Source: Jidongwangia harbinensis
GTDB lineage: Bacteria > Actinomycetota > Actinomycetes > Mycobacteriales > Micromonosporaceae
Assembly: GCF_020216025.1 (NCBI RefSeq)
Contig: NZ_JAIWNC010000027.1
Span: 1-64,000, forward strand
Reading direction: 5' to 3'
Length of the DNA: 64,000 bases
In this document: positions 51,997 to 60,753 of the stretch, in pieces
How positions within the stretch are numbered: position 1 is the first letter of the stretch
Layout of the letters: every line of letters begins with the position of its first letter
Position numbers and translations under genes: made by a program
The notes under the pieces: model-generated
Seen by the model: the letters and a program-made list of their open reading frames with translations, nothing else
The model's database searches: none
Told to the model about the DNA's origin: nothing

Positions 51997-52392
51997 ATGC
52001 CTGAAGGTCCGTGGCGTCGCTGGTCGATCAAGACCACGGGTGACGTACGGGTGTGGCTGCGAGCGCTGCGCCAGTCGGACCCTGACGTCTACCGGTCGGT
52101 GAACGTCGCCATCGACATGCTTGCTGAGACAGGGCCGGGCCTTGGGCGTCCGCTGGTCGACACGTTGCAGGGTTCGAGCATCGCCAACCTCAAGGAACTG
52201 AGGCCCCGGTCAGGGCGAGAGGTGGCCATCCGGGTCTTGTTCGTGTTCGACCCATGGTCGCAGGCGGTCATGCTGGTGGCCGGGAACAAGGCCGGCGACT
52301 GGACGCGGTGGTACAAGACAGCGATTCCACTCGCCGAAGCGGCGTACGACGGCTGGCTTGCCGAGGAGAGAAAGCGGAGGGAGAACTCATGA
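51997..52392 (+). CDS. higB: HigB/RelE-type toxin 2
   Basis: A 131-residue Gp49-like toxin clearly diverged from toxin 1. It begins MPEGPWRRWSIKTTGDVRVW and has the characteristic middle segment NLKELRPRSGREVAIRVLFV followed by MLVAGNKAGDWTRWYKTAIP. The last segment carries the conserved Lys/Trp pattern of HigB toxins. ATG 51997 is used; the frame is open 27 bases further. The end overlaps the antitoxin start by four bases. A TAGT-T promoter-like AT-rich stretch precedes it after the R5 tail. Confidence 0.9.
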   Translation: MPEGPWRRWSIKTTGDVRVWLRALRQSDPDVYRSVNVAIDMLAETGPGLGRPLVDTLQGSSIANLKELRPRSGREVAIRVLFVFDPWSQAVMLVAGNKAGDWTRWYKTAIPLAEAAYDGWLAEERKRRENS

Positions 52393-52703
52393 GCGAGTTC
52401 CATGACTGGGATGACCTCCGTGCAGAGCTGCACGACGGGGACGATGACGCTCTTGCCGCCGAGCGTGCTCGGACCGAGGCCTGGGTCAGCGCCTTTCACC
52501 TGGCGGAGGAGCGCAAGCGGCTGGGGCTGACTCAACGGCAGGTGGCTGAGCTCATGGGCGTCTCGCCCGGGCGGGTGAGCCAGATCGAGAACGGTGATCT
52601 CGATGTCAACGAGGTTGCGACGTTGAGTCGATACGCGCGGGCATTGGGTGCTCGGATGCGGATCATCTTCGACTACGGCAACGACCTTCGGCAGATCGCT
52701 TGA
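52389..52703 (+). CDS. higA: HigA-type XRE antitoxin 2
   Basis: A 104-residue antitoxin. The N-terminal 45 residues are acidic (FHDWDDLRAELHDGDDDALA) and probably bind the toxin. The helix-turn-helix follows as LAEERKRLGLTQRQVAELMG, then VSPGRVSQIENGDLDVNEVA and LSRYARALGARMRIIF. The ATG overlaps the toxin stop (ATGA). It is followed after 88 bp by repeat copy R6. Confidence 0.92.
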   Translation: MSEFHDWDDLRAELHDGDDDALAAERARTEAWVSAFHLAEERKRLGLTQRQVAELMGVSPGRVSQIENGDLDVNEVATLSRYARALGARMRIIFDYGNDLRQIA

Positions 52704-52791
52704 GACAGACCGGCTTCTGTGCCTGATGCCAGGCGGTGCGGTGGTCCGATGATGAGCTTTCAGCCTGCCGCGTCCGGACCATGATTACGCC

Positions 52792-52871
52792 GTGAGCTGG
52801 TAAAACGGCCTGGGAGCGGGTTGCCGGTAGCGATGGTTGAGCGGTTCGCATGGTGCAACGTTCGCCCCACA
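52792..52871 (+). repeat. Dispersed repeat copy R6
   Basis: An 80-bp copy starting GTGAGCTGGTAAAACGGCCT and ending GCGGTTCGCATGGTGCAACG then TTCGCCCCAC. It closes the row of three toxin-antitoxin pairs on the right. The flanking 52704-53043 segment has no gene that I can support. Confidence 0.9.
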
Positions 52872-53043
52872 TAGCGGTTGACCTACGTGTTCGACCGGTT
52901 GAAGCATCGTACGAGCCGTGGCGCTCCCAAATCGGTCCGATACCCTCCAGATCCGGGAATCTGGGCTACCGGGATGGCAAAACAACGCCGCACTCTCCGG
53001 GAGAAGGGGTGCTACTGGCGTCCTCACGGGGGAGGGTCGGTCC

Positions 53044-53330
53044 TCATGCGGGGGTGCGCCACGCGGGTCGCGTGCGGCCAGGTTCGGTGATCGACGGGCC
53101 CGCCCGGTCCAGCAGGGCGCAGAGGACCTCGGCCGAGGCGCGGGCCGCGAATCTTCTGTAGCGGTCGTCCGCGGCCGGGTCGGCGTGATCCATGACGCCC
53201 TCGACCACCAGCCGGTGCGGCACACCCTGGGTCTCGGCCACGGTGCGTACGCCCATCGCCGGCAGCGGCGCCCAGGCTTCGCCGTCCTTGGCTGCGTAGC
53301 TGCCACTGGCAATTGGGCGCCACCGCCACC
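53044..53330 (-). pseudogene. Phosphorylase/nucleosidase (PNP-UDP fold) 3' remnant
   Basis: A frame of about 95 codons without a proper start. It reads PIASGSYAAKDGEAWAPLPA, then VAETQGVPHRLVVEGVMDHA and RRFAARASAEVLCALLDRAG, the closing segment of MTA/SAH-nucleosidase-like domains that are also found as sensor modules in defence proteins. The catalytic Asp of the VEGVMDHAD segment is present but the first two thirds of the domain are missing. A decayed fragment. Confidence 0.65.
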
Positions 53331-53428
53331 GCTTACGGCAGGCAGCTTCGCGGGCCCGTGCACATCGTCGTAGTGGGCGCGCTTGATGAACGTGTGGCCC
53401 TCCTCAAGTTCGATCGGGCGGACAGGCG

Positions 53429-53617
53429 CCTCTCGACCTCGTGTCGCTGCTGTCTGACAGCGGTGTCAGCCTGGAGGACATCGCGGACCTCTGCGGGCAC
53501 GCCGGCACACGGGTCACGGAGGCGGTCTACCGCCAGCAACTCCGTCCAGTGCTCCTCAGCGGGGCCACCGCGATGGACCGTACTTTCGCGAGCGACGCCG
53601 ACGCTCGCGAGGCATAG
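53429..53617 (+). pseudogene. Tyrosine recombinase 3' remnant 2
   Basis: 63 codons remain of the catalytic C-terminus: PLDLVSLLSDSGVSLEDIAD, then LCGHAGTRVTEAVYRQQLRP with the catalytic His and Tyr, ending with DRTFASDADAREA. It is on the plus strand, opposite to the first remnant at 45834-46116, and from a different integrase subfamily (LCGHAGTRVTEAVYR against VLRHARFSVTMEIYM). It indicates a second, independent insertion event. Confidence 0.8.
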
Positions 53618-53684
53618 GCACTCAGTTCGACGTCCATACGGCGTGAGAGGCCACATCCATCGATGGATGTGTGGCAGGACGGCC

Positions 53685-54743
53685 TCAGCGCAGCGTCGAC
53701 CGCCTCTGGATCAGTTCGAAGTCGATGACTATCGTGCGGGGTGCCGGCTGTTCCTCTCGCGGCACGCTGTCGAACTGGAGCTGGATCCGCTCTTGCAACA
53801 GGGCGACTGCCTGGTGTGCGATCACGTCGCGTCCGGGGTCGATAGTACTCAGCGGAGGCCGGGAGTAGTTCACTTCGTCGATGTTGTCGAAGCCGATCAG
53901 CAGGACGTCCTCGGGAACCCGGAGGCCGCGGTCCTGAAAGGCGGCGAGCGCACCCAGCGCGAGAGTGTCTGCGAATGCCACAACCGCGTCGGGCTTGACG
54001 CCGCTGTCAAGGATGCGAGCGATCGTCGTGGCGCCGGTGGAGTGGAAGTAGTCGGGTACGCCGACGATTGCGCGTGGGTCGACGTCGAATCCTCGTGACT
54101 GGAGGGCGTCCCGGAAGCCCTGGTAGCGCAGCGTCCCGCTGCTCGGCGACGGGTCGTCCTTGACTCCCAGGGGAACTACCGTGGTCGCACCCCGGCCCAG
54201 GACGTGCTCGGTCGCCGCACGTGCTCCCTCGACGTTGCTCATCGTGACGTGGTCGACATTGCCATCGAACACCCGCTCGCCCAGGAGCACGAGGGGGAAG
54301 TCGACGTCGAACAGCGGGAGGTCGTTCTGGCCCAACGCGAGTGGGGAGTACAGTACGCCGTCGAAGCGTGACCGGTAGCTGCCGTCCAGTACCCGCAACT
54401 CGCGGTCGCGCTCGGCGTTGGTCTGCTCGATGAAGACGGTCAGGCCTTGCCTGGATGCCTCTCGCATGACAGCGTCGGCAAGTTCGGCGAAATACACAAC
54501 GCGCAGCGACGGCAGCACCAAAGCGATCGCCCCGGTCCGGCCTCGGCTCAGGTTCCGCGCCGACACATTCACGTGGTAGCCCAGCTCACGGATCGCGTCG
54601 TCCACCCGCTCGCGGGTCTCCGGGCGTACGTACTGATAGCCGTTGAGGATGTTGGACACTGTTTTGATCGACACCCCGGCGAGACGGGCGACGTCGCGCA
54701 TCGTCGCCGATCCGTTGGTCTTGCGCGCCACAGCCCCTCCCAC
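53685..54743 (-). CDS. LacI-family transcriptional regulator 1
   Basis: A 352-residue repressor. The N-terminal helix-turn-helix reads ATMRDVARLAGVSIKTVSNI, then LNGYQYVRPETRERVDDAIR and ELGYHVNVSARNLSRGRTG as hinge. The sugar-binding domain follows with FAELADAVMREASRQGL and DGVLYSPLALGQNDLPLFDV, ending with VLLIGFDNIDEVNYSRPPLS. It lies 83 bp downstream of the tandem esterase gene on the same strand, so it may regulate that esterase. Confidence 0.9.
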   Translation of the reverse strand: MGGAVARKTNGSATMRDVARLAGVSIKTVSNILNGYQYVRPETRERVDDAIRELGYHVNVSARNLSRGRTGAIALVLPSLRVVYFAELADAVMREASRQGLTVFIEQTNAERDRELRVLDGSYRSRFDGVLYSPLALGQNDLPLFDVDFPLVLLGERVFDGNVDHVTMSNVEGARAATEHVLGRGATTVVPLGVKDDPSPSSGTLRYQGFRDALQSRGFDVDPRAIVGVPDYFHSTGATTIARILDSGVKPDAVVAFADTLALGALAAFQDRGLRVPEDVLLIGFDNIDEVNYSRPPLSTIDPGRDVIAHQAVALLQERIQLQFDSVPREEQPAPRTIVIDFELIQRRSTLR

Positions 54744-54826
54744 CGCCGGCCGACATGTGAGCCAACCTATAAGACGCGCAGCGGCCGGCCCGCCCCCAGC
54801 GGGGCGGACCGGCCGCGTGAGAGAGG

Positions 54827-57328
54827 TCAGTCGATGGTCAGGGCGATGGTGTGAACGGCGCCGCGGACCGGGTCGATCTGTAACTCGTAGGTGCCCGGGG
54901 CGAGCCCGGTAGTGTCCCAGTCGAAGACGTACTGGTTTCTTGCGGCGTTGTAGCGTGCGATGTTGTCCGCCCTCTCCTGGAGAGGTGTGGCCGGGACGCG
55001 GATGCCGGCCACGCCGTCGGTCTTCTTCACGAGGTAGAGACGCGGTTGCGCGTCGGTGACCGCCTTGCCGTCCGCGTCGGTCAGGGTGAATCTGACCGCT
55101 ACCTGGGTTCCGGCCTTGACGTTGTCGGAACCGTCGCCGGCCAGCGGTGGCCGCACCCCGCCGAACCGGTACTCAGGCGTGAACAGCCGCGGCACGAAGT
55201 CGATCAGGTTCGCCATCCAGATGTCGAAGCCGTGCGGTCCGATCCAGGTGCCGGCGTACTCGTAGTCGATGCCCTGGGAGGTCAGCCACTGCATCGTGCT
55301 CTGGGTGAAGTTGTACGTGAAGTCGACGTCACCGGAGTACAGCCGCACCAGCTTCGTGCTGTCGTTGACCGCCTGGGCGTCGACGGCGGGGTTGGCGAGC
55401 AGGCCCCCCGAGAAGGCACCGATGTAGGCGAACTCGCCCGGATGGTTGAGCCAGGAGCCGAGGGTGTTCATGGCTCCCCACGACAGACCGGCGAGCGCCT
55501 GCTCGTCCGGATCGGTCGAGACGTTGTACTTCTCCGCCGCGGTGGTCCGCACGTGCTGGCTGAGGTCGGTCCAGAAGTCGACGCCGTTCTGGTCGGGCAT
55601 GACCACGACCATCGGTTCCAACGTCCCGTTGAGGTAGTGGTTGTCGAGGATCTGCTTGGCCCGTCCGGTCTCGAGCCAGCTGCCGTAGTTCTGGCCCCCG
55701 CCGTGGTAGAGGTACAGCACCGGGTAGGCGGCTTCGCGGTCAGCATCGTAGCCGGGCGGCGTCCAGACGTACGCGTAGCGCTCGGTGCCCTGGGCTCCGG
55801 TGTAGGTCATCAGCGAGACCGTGCCGCCCAGGCCCTCGGGCACGTCGGCAAGCATCGCGTCGGTCTTGCCCGGTACGAAGAGCTGCGTCTCGTTCACGTG
55901 TTTGTTGACGGTGTCGGTGGGGTCCTTCTTGTCGACGCCGTCGACCACGTACCGGTAGTAGTAGTAGCCGTCGAGCGGTCCGACAGCGATGCGCCACCGG
56001 CCGTCGGGCTGCTTGGCCATCGGGATCCGGAACCACTGGCCGTTCGGGGCCCAGTTGCCCCAGACCGTGACGTCCTTGGCGTCGGCCCACTGGGTGCCGG
56101 TCTCGAACGTGACGACGCCGTACGGGTCGATGTGCGGGGTCGTGATCGAACCGGCCGCCGGGGGCTGGTACGGCTGGGTCAGCGCGCGGTGTCCCTTGCT
56201 GGGACCGTGGCCGGTGACGTTCTGCCCGAAGAGCCGGGCGGCGAAGTCGCGCAGGTTCTCCCGCCACGCGTCCCAGGAGGCGTCGTCGGGGTTGACGCCG
56301 TCGAACTCGAACTTGACCCCAGAGTTCTTCAGGTTCGTCCGCAGGTCGTAGTTGTCGTTGTAGGACGGGTCGAGGGTGTTGCCGACGTACGTCCGGAGCA
56401 GTGTGGTGCCGTTGTTGATCGCCTTGGCCTGCGCCCTGCTGATCGGAGCGTCGAGGGAGCCGGAGAAGGAGCCGACGTAGGCGAAGGTCCCCGGATCGCT
56501 GCGCAGGATGCTGATCGCCTGCTCGGCACCGGTGGCGACACCGGCCAACGCCTGACGCTGGGACCGGGACGAAATGTTGAAGCCGGCCCGTGCTGCCGGG
56601 ACAATGGCCTTGAGTAGCTCGGTGCGGGGGTCGGCAGTGTTGGCGTCGGCCATCACGACCACCATCGGCTTGGCGTCCCGGCCGGCGACCAGGTTGTCGA
56701 GGATCTGCTTCGCCCGGCCCAGTTCCAGCCACTCACGAGCGGTCTGACCCTCGCCGCTCAGCAGGTACAGGACGGGGTACGCCTCGGCTCGGGCGGCGTC
56801 GTAGCCGGGCGGCGTCCATACCGAGGCGGTGCGGCTCTCTCCCGTCGCTGCGCTCAGGTAGGACAGCTCCTCCACCTTTCCGCCCGCAGCGACGTCGTCC
56901 ATCCACGCGACCGACTCACCTGGCACGAAGAAGGTGTTCCAGTTCGGCTTCGACGTCACCGCCACCGGGCTGCCCGGCTGGCGGAAGGAGACCTTCGACC
57001 GGTCCGCCATGGTCGCGGTGTACTGGTAGTGGTACAGCCCGGGCTCGAGCGGGCCGACGTTCCCGGCGTAGTCCGAGCCGCTCGGGTCGAGCGCGAGCGC
57101 CGACCAGGTGCCGCTCGGGCCGATGTTCGCCTCCAGTTCGAGCGTCGTCGGCGTTGCGCCGATGATGCTGCTGACCTGCGACTGCGGAACCTTGAAGTAG
57201 TGATAGATGTCGTCGTTGGTATGCCAGGTGTCGGCCGCGGCAGCCGCCGGGGCGGCCGCGATGACTGACACCACCAGAGCCGCGGCTGCGGCCAGGCCGG
57301 TCATTCGGAGGCCACTGCTGTGTGACAT
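54827..57328 (-). CDS. Secreted tandem esterase (CE1/esterase-D-like), one active and one degenerate module
   Basis: An 833-residue exported protein with signal peptide (about 1-32, ending AAPAAAAAD). It has two homologous units, each an E-set/CBM48-like sheet followed by an esterase-D domain. Unit 2 is complete: oxyanion loop YHGGGQNYGSW, nucleophile Ser616 in LAGLSWGAMN, acidic LYSGDVDF and His699 in WIGPHGFDIW. Unit 1 has Ala265 where the Ser should be (LAGVATGAEQ), Ser-Gly-Glu-Gly for the His-Gly-Gly-Gly loop, and Asp in place of the His. The C-terminal 110 residues form a beta domain. Feruloyl or acetyl-xylan esterase activity is the likely role. Confidence 0.88.
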   Translation of the reverse strand: MSHSSGLRMTGLAAAAALVVSVIAAAPAAAAADTWHTNDDIYHYFKVPQSQVSSIIGATPTTLELEANIGPSGTWSALALDPSGSDYAGNVGPLEPGLYHYQYTATMADRSKVSFRQPGSPVAVTSKPNWNTFFVPGESVAWMDDVAAGGKVEELSYLSAATGESRTASVWTPPGYDAARAEAYPVLYLLSGEGQTAREWLELGRAKQILDNLVAGRDAKPMVVVMADANTADPRTELLKAIVPAARAGFNISSRSQRQALAGVATGAEQAISILRSDPGTFAYVGSFSGSLDAPISRAQAKAINNGTTLLRTYVGNTLDPSYNDNYDLRTNLKNSGVKFEFDGVNPDDASWDAWRENLRDFAARLFGQNVTGHGPSKGHRALTQPYQPPAAGSITTPHIDPYGVVTFETGTQWADAKDVTVWGNWAPNGQWFRIPMAKQPDGRWRIAVGPLDGYYYYRYVVDGVDKKDPTDTVNKHVNETQLFVPGKTDAMLADVPEGLGGTVSLMTYTGAQGTERYAYVWTPPGYDADREAAYPVLYLYHGGGQNYGSWLETGRAKQILDNHYLNGTLEPMVVVMPDQNGVDFWTDLSQHVRTTAAEKYNVSTDPDEQALAGLSWGAMNTLGSWLNHPGEFAYIGAFSGGLLANPAVDAQAVNDSTKLVRLYSGDVDFTYNFTQSTMQWLTSQGIDYEYAGTWIGPHGFDIWMANLIDFVPRLFTPEYRFGGVRPPLAGDGSDNVKAGTQVAVRFTLTDADGKAVTDAQPRLYLVKKTDGVAGIRVPATPLQERADNIARYNAARNQYVFDWDTTGLAPGTYELQIDPVRGAVHTIALTID

Positions 57329-57424
57329 CGCGTTGCTGCTCCTCTCAGAGCGTCAAGGCCTCCCGCATCGAAGGCCTGCGCATCACCATCGAGATCGGCC
57401 ACCGAGACCTCCCGACAGCCGCGA

Positions 57425-57480
57425 CAGTCCACATTTACATCGGTCGATACATTTCCTACACCGGTGTAGAGCGAATGACA
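57425..57480 (-). promoter_or_regulatory. Candidate promoter and operator of the esterase gene
   Basis: On the minus strand TTGTCA (57476-57481) is followed after 17 bp by TAGGAA. The spacer holds the perfect palindrome CTACACCGGTGTAG (57456-57469), a LacI-type operator shape. It is about 130 bp upstream of the esterase start in a 414-bp gap that holds no gene. LacI regulator 1 is the obvious candidate to bind it. Confidence 0.5.
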
Positions 57481-57742
57481 AGTGATCCCCTCATCCCCCT
57501 GACCTCCGTGGTGGACCCTCTACTCGACCCCTCGACCGGCTTGCGCTCTACACCACCACTCCCGGTGACTTCGCCGGACTCAACTCAAGAGCCGCCCGTT
57601 CGTTTGACCTGTGCCGACTCCGGGGGGCCGGTTCCTTTCCGGCTCGTGCGGGGGCTATCCGTTATCACCACAAACGCCGTCCCCGACGGCATGAGCGCCA
57701 TTCCATGTTCCCGCCGTCCTCGTTGCGTGAGATCCCGAAGCA

Positions 57743-58528
57743 TCACCGGCTGATGGTGAAGGCATGGCGGAAACGTTCGAGCGCGATCGCCGTTTCGGCG
57801 GAGGCCCAGCCTTCGAGTGCGACCACGCCCTGGTAGCCGAGCCGGTCAAGCGCGGCGGCGACTGCCGGGTAGTGAATTTCGCCGGTGCCGGGTTCCTGCC
57901 GGCCGGGCACGTCCGCAACCTGAATCTCGCCGACGAACGGCAGCGCGCGCTCGACGAGTTGAACGAGGTTACCTTCGCCGATCTGCGCGTGGTAGAGGTC
58001 CAGGTTCAGCCGCAGATGCGGGCTGTCGACGGCCTCGACCAGCGCCAGCGTGTCCGCGGCACGCGCGAACGGCGTGCCCGGGTGGTCGACCGAGGTGTTC
58101 AAGTTTTCCAGCGTGAAGGTCCGGCCGGCGCGTTCGCCAAGCTCTGCGAGGCGGCCCAGGGTACGCGCGGCGGTGAGCCACATCTGCGGCGTCACCACGG
58201 CGGCGGCCACCACCGGGAGTCCCCGGTCGTCCAGGCCAGTGCCGTGGATGTTCAGCCGTGGGCAGCCGAGGCGTTCGGCGACTTCGATGGACAGCCGCGC
58301 GGTCCGCAGGAGTTGCTCGGCGCCGTCCGGGTCGGCGAGCGTGCCGGTGAGGTACCCGGTCATGGACGAGATGGTGGCGCCGGTCTTGACGAGGGCGTCG
58401 ATGTCCTTGTCCGCCCAGTTCCACATCTCGGCCTCGAAGCCGAGCTCGGCGATGCGTGCGACACGCTCGGGAAACGGCAAGTCGAGGAACACCATCTCGG
58501 CACACACGGCCAGACGGAAGCCGGTCAT
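57743..58528 (-). CDS. hyi: Hydroxypyruvate isomerase-like TIM-barrel enzyme
   Basis: A 261-residue protein of the xylose-isomerase fold: RLAVCAEMVFLDLPFPERVA at the start, then ELGFEAEMWNWADKDIDALV, GCPRLNIHGTGLDDRGLPVV and TFTLENLNTSVDHPGTPFA with the metal-ligand Glu and His. NLDLYHAQIGEGNLVQL and GEIQVADVPGRQEPGTGEIH are the Hyi hallmarks. The ATG overlaps the dehydrogenase stop (ATGA), so both are made together. It likely interconverts hydroxypyruvate and tartronate semialdehyde or a related ketose. Confidence 0.9.
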   Translation of the reverse strand: MTGFRLAVCAEMVFLDLPFPERVARIAELGFEAEMWNWADKDIDALVKTGATISSMTGYLTGTLADPDGAEQLLRTARLSIEVAERLGCPRLNIHGTGLDDRGLPVVAAAVVTPQMWLTAARTLGRLAELGERAGRTFTLENLNTSVDHPGTPFARAADTLALVEAVDSPHLRLNLDLYHAQIGEGNLVQLVERALPFVGEIQVADVPGRQEPGTGEIHYPAVAAALDRLGYQGVVALEGWASAETAIALERFRHAFTISR

Positions 58529-59523
58529 GCGGTCACCCGCACGGGCTTGCCGCTTTCCGCCGATTCCGCGGCGGCCAGCGCGATCGCGAGAGCGGCGCGC
58601 GCGTCCTGGCCGGTGACCGGCGCGGGTGTGCCGGTGCGGACCGCCTTGGCGAAGGCGGCCAGTTCGGCGACGTAGGCGCCGCCGAACAACTCCTGGTCGC
58701 TCTGCATCGTCGTTGTCGTGCGGCCGGCCGGCCCCGAGAAGGTCATCGCGGTGCGGCGCGCGTCGCCGACAGTGGCGGCGCCCGCCGAGCCGAAGACCTC
58801 GGCGCGCACGTCGTGCCCGTAGGTGGTCGCGAAGCACGCCTCGGCGAACCCGGTGGCGCCGTTGTCGAAGCGGACCACGGCCGCGGCCGTGTCGCGCAGG
58901 CCGCGGTCGCGCCAGTCCGGCTCGACCAGGGCGTCGGCGGTCGCGTACACCTCGACGGCGGTGGCACCGGGGTTGAGGAACCGCAGCACGTCGAAGTCGT
59001 GGATCAATGTCTCGAAGAAGATCGTGTTCGGTGGCACGCGCGCCGGATCGAAGCCGCCCGGGTCGCGAGTCAGCGATCGCAGCAGCCGCGGCGTCCCGAT
59101 CTGCTCCGCGTCCAGCAGCGCGCGGGCGGCTGCCCAGTCAGGAGCGAACCGCCGCTGGAACCCCACTTGCAGTACCACGCCGGCGTCGCGCGCCGCGGCG
59201 ATGACGCGGTCGGCGTCAGCCAGGGTCAGCGCCATCGGCTTCTCGCAGAACACGCTCTTGCCCGCCTCGGCGGCTGCGACGACCAGGTCGGCGTGCAACC
59301 TCGCGGGAGCGGCGATCACCACCGCGTCGACCTCCGAGTCGTCCCACACCTGCGCGGCGTCGGCGTAGAACCGGTCGGCGTCGAGGCCCTTGCCGCCGCC
59401 GACCGGATCGGCCACGGCGACCAGCCGGGTGCCGGGGAGGCGCCGGCTCACGGTCTCTCCGTGGAACAGGCCCATCCGGCCGGCTCCGATCAATGCGACA
59501 CCCGTTTTCCTGGAACGTTCCAT
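58525..59523 (-). CDS. Gfo/Idh/MocA-family oxidoreductase (inositol-dehydrogenase-like)
   Basis: A 332-residue NAD-dependent dehydrogenase: GVALIGAGRMGLFHGETVSR (nucleotide site), then KSVFCEKPMALTLADADRVI with the catalytic Lys, VGFQRRFAPDWAAARALLDA and PPNTIFFETLIHDFDVLRFL with the substrate-site Asp and His. The pattern is closest to myo-inositol 2-dehydrogenase-like enzymes. The start codon ATG 59523 lies in a LacI-type operator palindrome and has no ribosome-binding site, so translation is probably leaderless. Divergent from LacI regulator 2. Confidence 0.9.
   Translation of the reverse strand: MERSRKTGVALIGAGRMGLFHGETVSRRLPGTRLVAVADPVGGGKGLDADRFYADAAQVWDDSEVDAVVIAAPARLHADLVVAAAEAGKSVFCEKPMALTLADADRVIAAARDAGVVLQVGFQRRFAPDWAAARALLDAEQIGTPRLLRSLTRDPGGFDPARVPPNTIFFETLIHDFDVLRFLNPGATAVEVYATADALVEPDWRDRGLRDTAAAVVRFDNGATGFAEACFATTYGHDVRAEVFGSAGAATVGDARRTAMTFSGPAGRTTTTMQSDQELFGGAYVAELAAFAKAVRTGTPAPVTGQDARAALAIALAAAESAESGKPVRVTA
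59511..59522. promoter_or_regulatory. LacI-type operator O1
   Basis: TGGAACGTTCCA, a perfect 12-bp palindrome. It overlaps the first codons of the dehydrogenase gene (ATG GAA CGT TCC). On the minus strand TTGACA (59554-59559) lies 30-odd bases upstream as a candidate -35 box. Binding here would block transcription start. Confidence 0.85.
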
Positions 59524-59569
59524 AAGTCGAGAGTGGAAGACGGCGACGAGGGGTGTCAAGGGTTGGCCC

Positions 59570-59581
59570 TGGAACGTTCCA
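59570..59581. promoter_or_regulatory. LacI-type operator O2 with lacI promoter
   Basis: A second identical TGGAACGTTCCA. It lies exactly between TTGGCC (59563-59568) and TACGAT (59586-59591), which are spaced by 17 bp and would start transcription at about 59598, the A of the regulator ATG. So the regulator probably represses itself and reads a leaderless message. Confidence 0.8.
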
Positions 59582-59597
59582 TATCTACGATATGCAG

Positions 59598-60599
59598 ATG
59601 GCGGACGCGGATTCCCGGCCCACGCTCGCTGACGTGGCCGCTCGCGCCGGAGTGTCGAAGTCGCTGGTGTCGCTGGTGATGCGCGACGAGCCGGGCGCCG
59701 GCGCGGAGACGCGCCGGCGGGTCCTCAAGGCCGCCGACGAGCTGGGCTATCACCCGGACAGCCGGGCGCGCTTGCTGCGCAGCGGCCGCAGCCGCCTGCT
59801 CGGCGTCGTGTTCGGCATCCAGCACGCCTTCCACGTCGACCTGGTCACCGCCCTCTACACCGCGGCCCGCGACTCCGGGTACGAACTCGCTCTCAGCGCC
59901 GTCACGCCCGACCGCGACGAGACCGAGGCCACCACCGGCCTCCTCCAGGACCGGTGCGAGGCCCTCATCATGCTTGGCCCGCAGACACCCGCCCACGCTC
60001 TGGCCCGGCTCACCACCCGGCTACCGGTCGTCGTACTTGCCCGGGGCGTCCGCGGCGCTGATGTGATCCGCACCGCCGACGCCGACGGACTGCATCTGGC
60101 CGTCGACCATCTAGGCCGGCTCGGCCACCAGCGAATCGCGCACATCGACGGCGGGCGCGCACCTGGTGCCGCGGACCGGCGGCGCGGCTACCGCGAGGCG
60201 ATGGACGCCTCTGGCCTGAGCCGCCACGTGCAGATCGTCGCGGGCGGCCTCACCGAGCAGGCGGGCACCACCGCAGCCCGCGCGCTCCTCGACCAGAGCC
60301 ACCCACCAACCGCAATCACCGTCTTCAACGACCGTTGCGCGACAGGCGTCCTCGACGTGCTCCTCCGTGGCGGGAAGCGCGTGCCGGAAGACGTCAGCGT
60401 CGTCGGCTACGACGACAGCCATCTGGCCCGCCTCGCCCACATCAACCTGACCACGGTCGCCCAGGACGTCCACACCATGACGAAGCTGGCCGTGGCCAGA
60501 GCCATCGAGCGCATCGAAGGCGCCGACGTCGCCCACCGAACGATCGTCGTTCCACCCCAACTCGTGATCCGAGGAACGACCGGGCCCGCGACGACCTAA
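59598..60599 (+). CDS. LacI-family transcriptional regulator 2
   Basis: A 333-residue repressor: RPTLADVAARAGVSKSLVSL (helix-turn-helix), then VMRDEPGAGAETRRRVLKAA and DELGYHPDSRARLLRSGRSR (hinge). The effector domain has LGVVFGIQHAFHVDLVTALY and VSVVGYDDSHLARLAHINLT. I chose the ATG at 59598; ATG 59592 is also in frame. Two operator copies in the divergent promoter region make it the likely regulator of the dehydrogenase-isomerase pair and of itself. Confidence 0.92.
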   Translation: MADADSRPTLADVAARAGVSKSLVSLVMRDEPGAGAETRRRVLKAADELGYHPDSRARLLRSGRSRLLGVVFGIQHAFHVDLVTALYTAARDSGYELALSAVTPDRDETEATTGLLQDRCEALIMLGPQTPAHALARLTTRLPVVVLARGVRGADVIRTADADGLHLAVDHLGRLGHQRIAHIDGGRAPGAADRRRGYREAMDASGLSRHVQIVAGGLTEQAGTTAARALLDQSHPPTAITVFNDRCATGVLDVLLRGGKRVPEDVSVVGYDDSHLARLAHINLTTVAQDVHTMTKLAVARAIERIEGADVAHRTIVVPPQLVIRGTTGPATT

Positions 60600-60622
60600 T
60601 CATCGGTACAACGAAGGACATA

Positions 60623-60753
60623 GGGCGGCGGCCCATCAAGCGCGCTGCGCAGGATCGTGCGTCGTCACGACGCGCGACGTCGCTAGACATCTCGGCATCG
60701 GATCGCCGGCAACCACGGCGGGGCGGTTCGCATGGTGCAACGTTCGGCCCACC
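60623..60753 (+). repeat. Dispersed repeat copy R8 (extended form)
   Basis: Extended copy like R1: GGGCGGCGGCCCATCAAGCG at the left, then the 80-bp core, ending GGTTCGCATGGTGCAACGTT then CGGCCCACC. It begins 24 bp after the LacI regulator stop. The remaining 60754-61051 holds a poly-C run and the palindrome TTAAAGAAACTTTAA (60950-60964), probably part of the promoter region of the next gene. Confidence 0.9.

Noticed and set aside
48883..52871. Integron attC sites
   Set aside because: The repeats are direct and flank cassettes, but they lack paired RYYYAAC/GTTRRRY cores and a long palindromic fold, and no integron-type IntI is seen. The idea is kept only as an analogy.
53313..53430. Possible extra coding remnant between the nucleosidase and integrase fragments
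   Set aside because: Short open frames exist on both strands but none carries a motif I can name.
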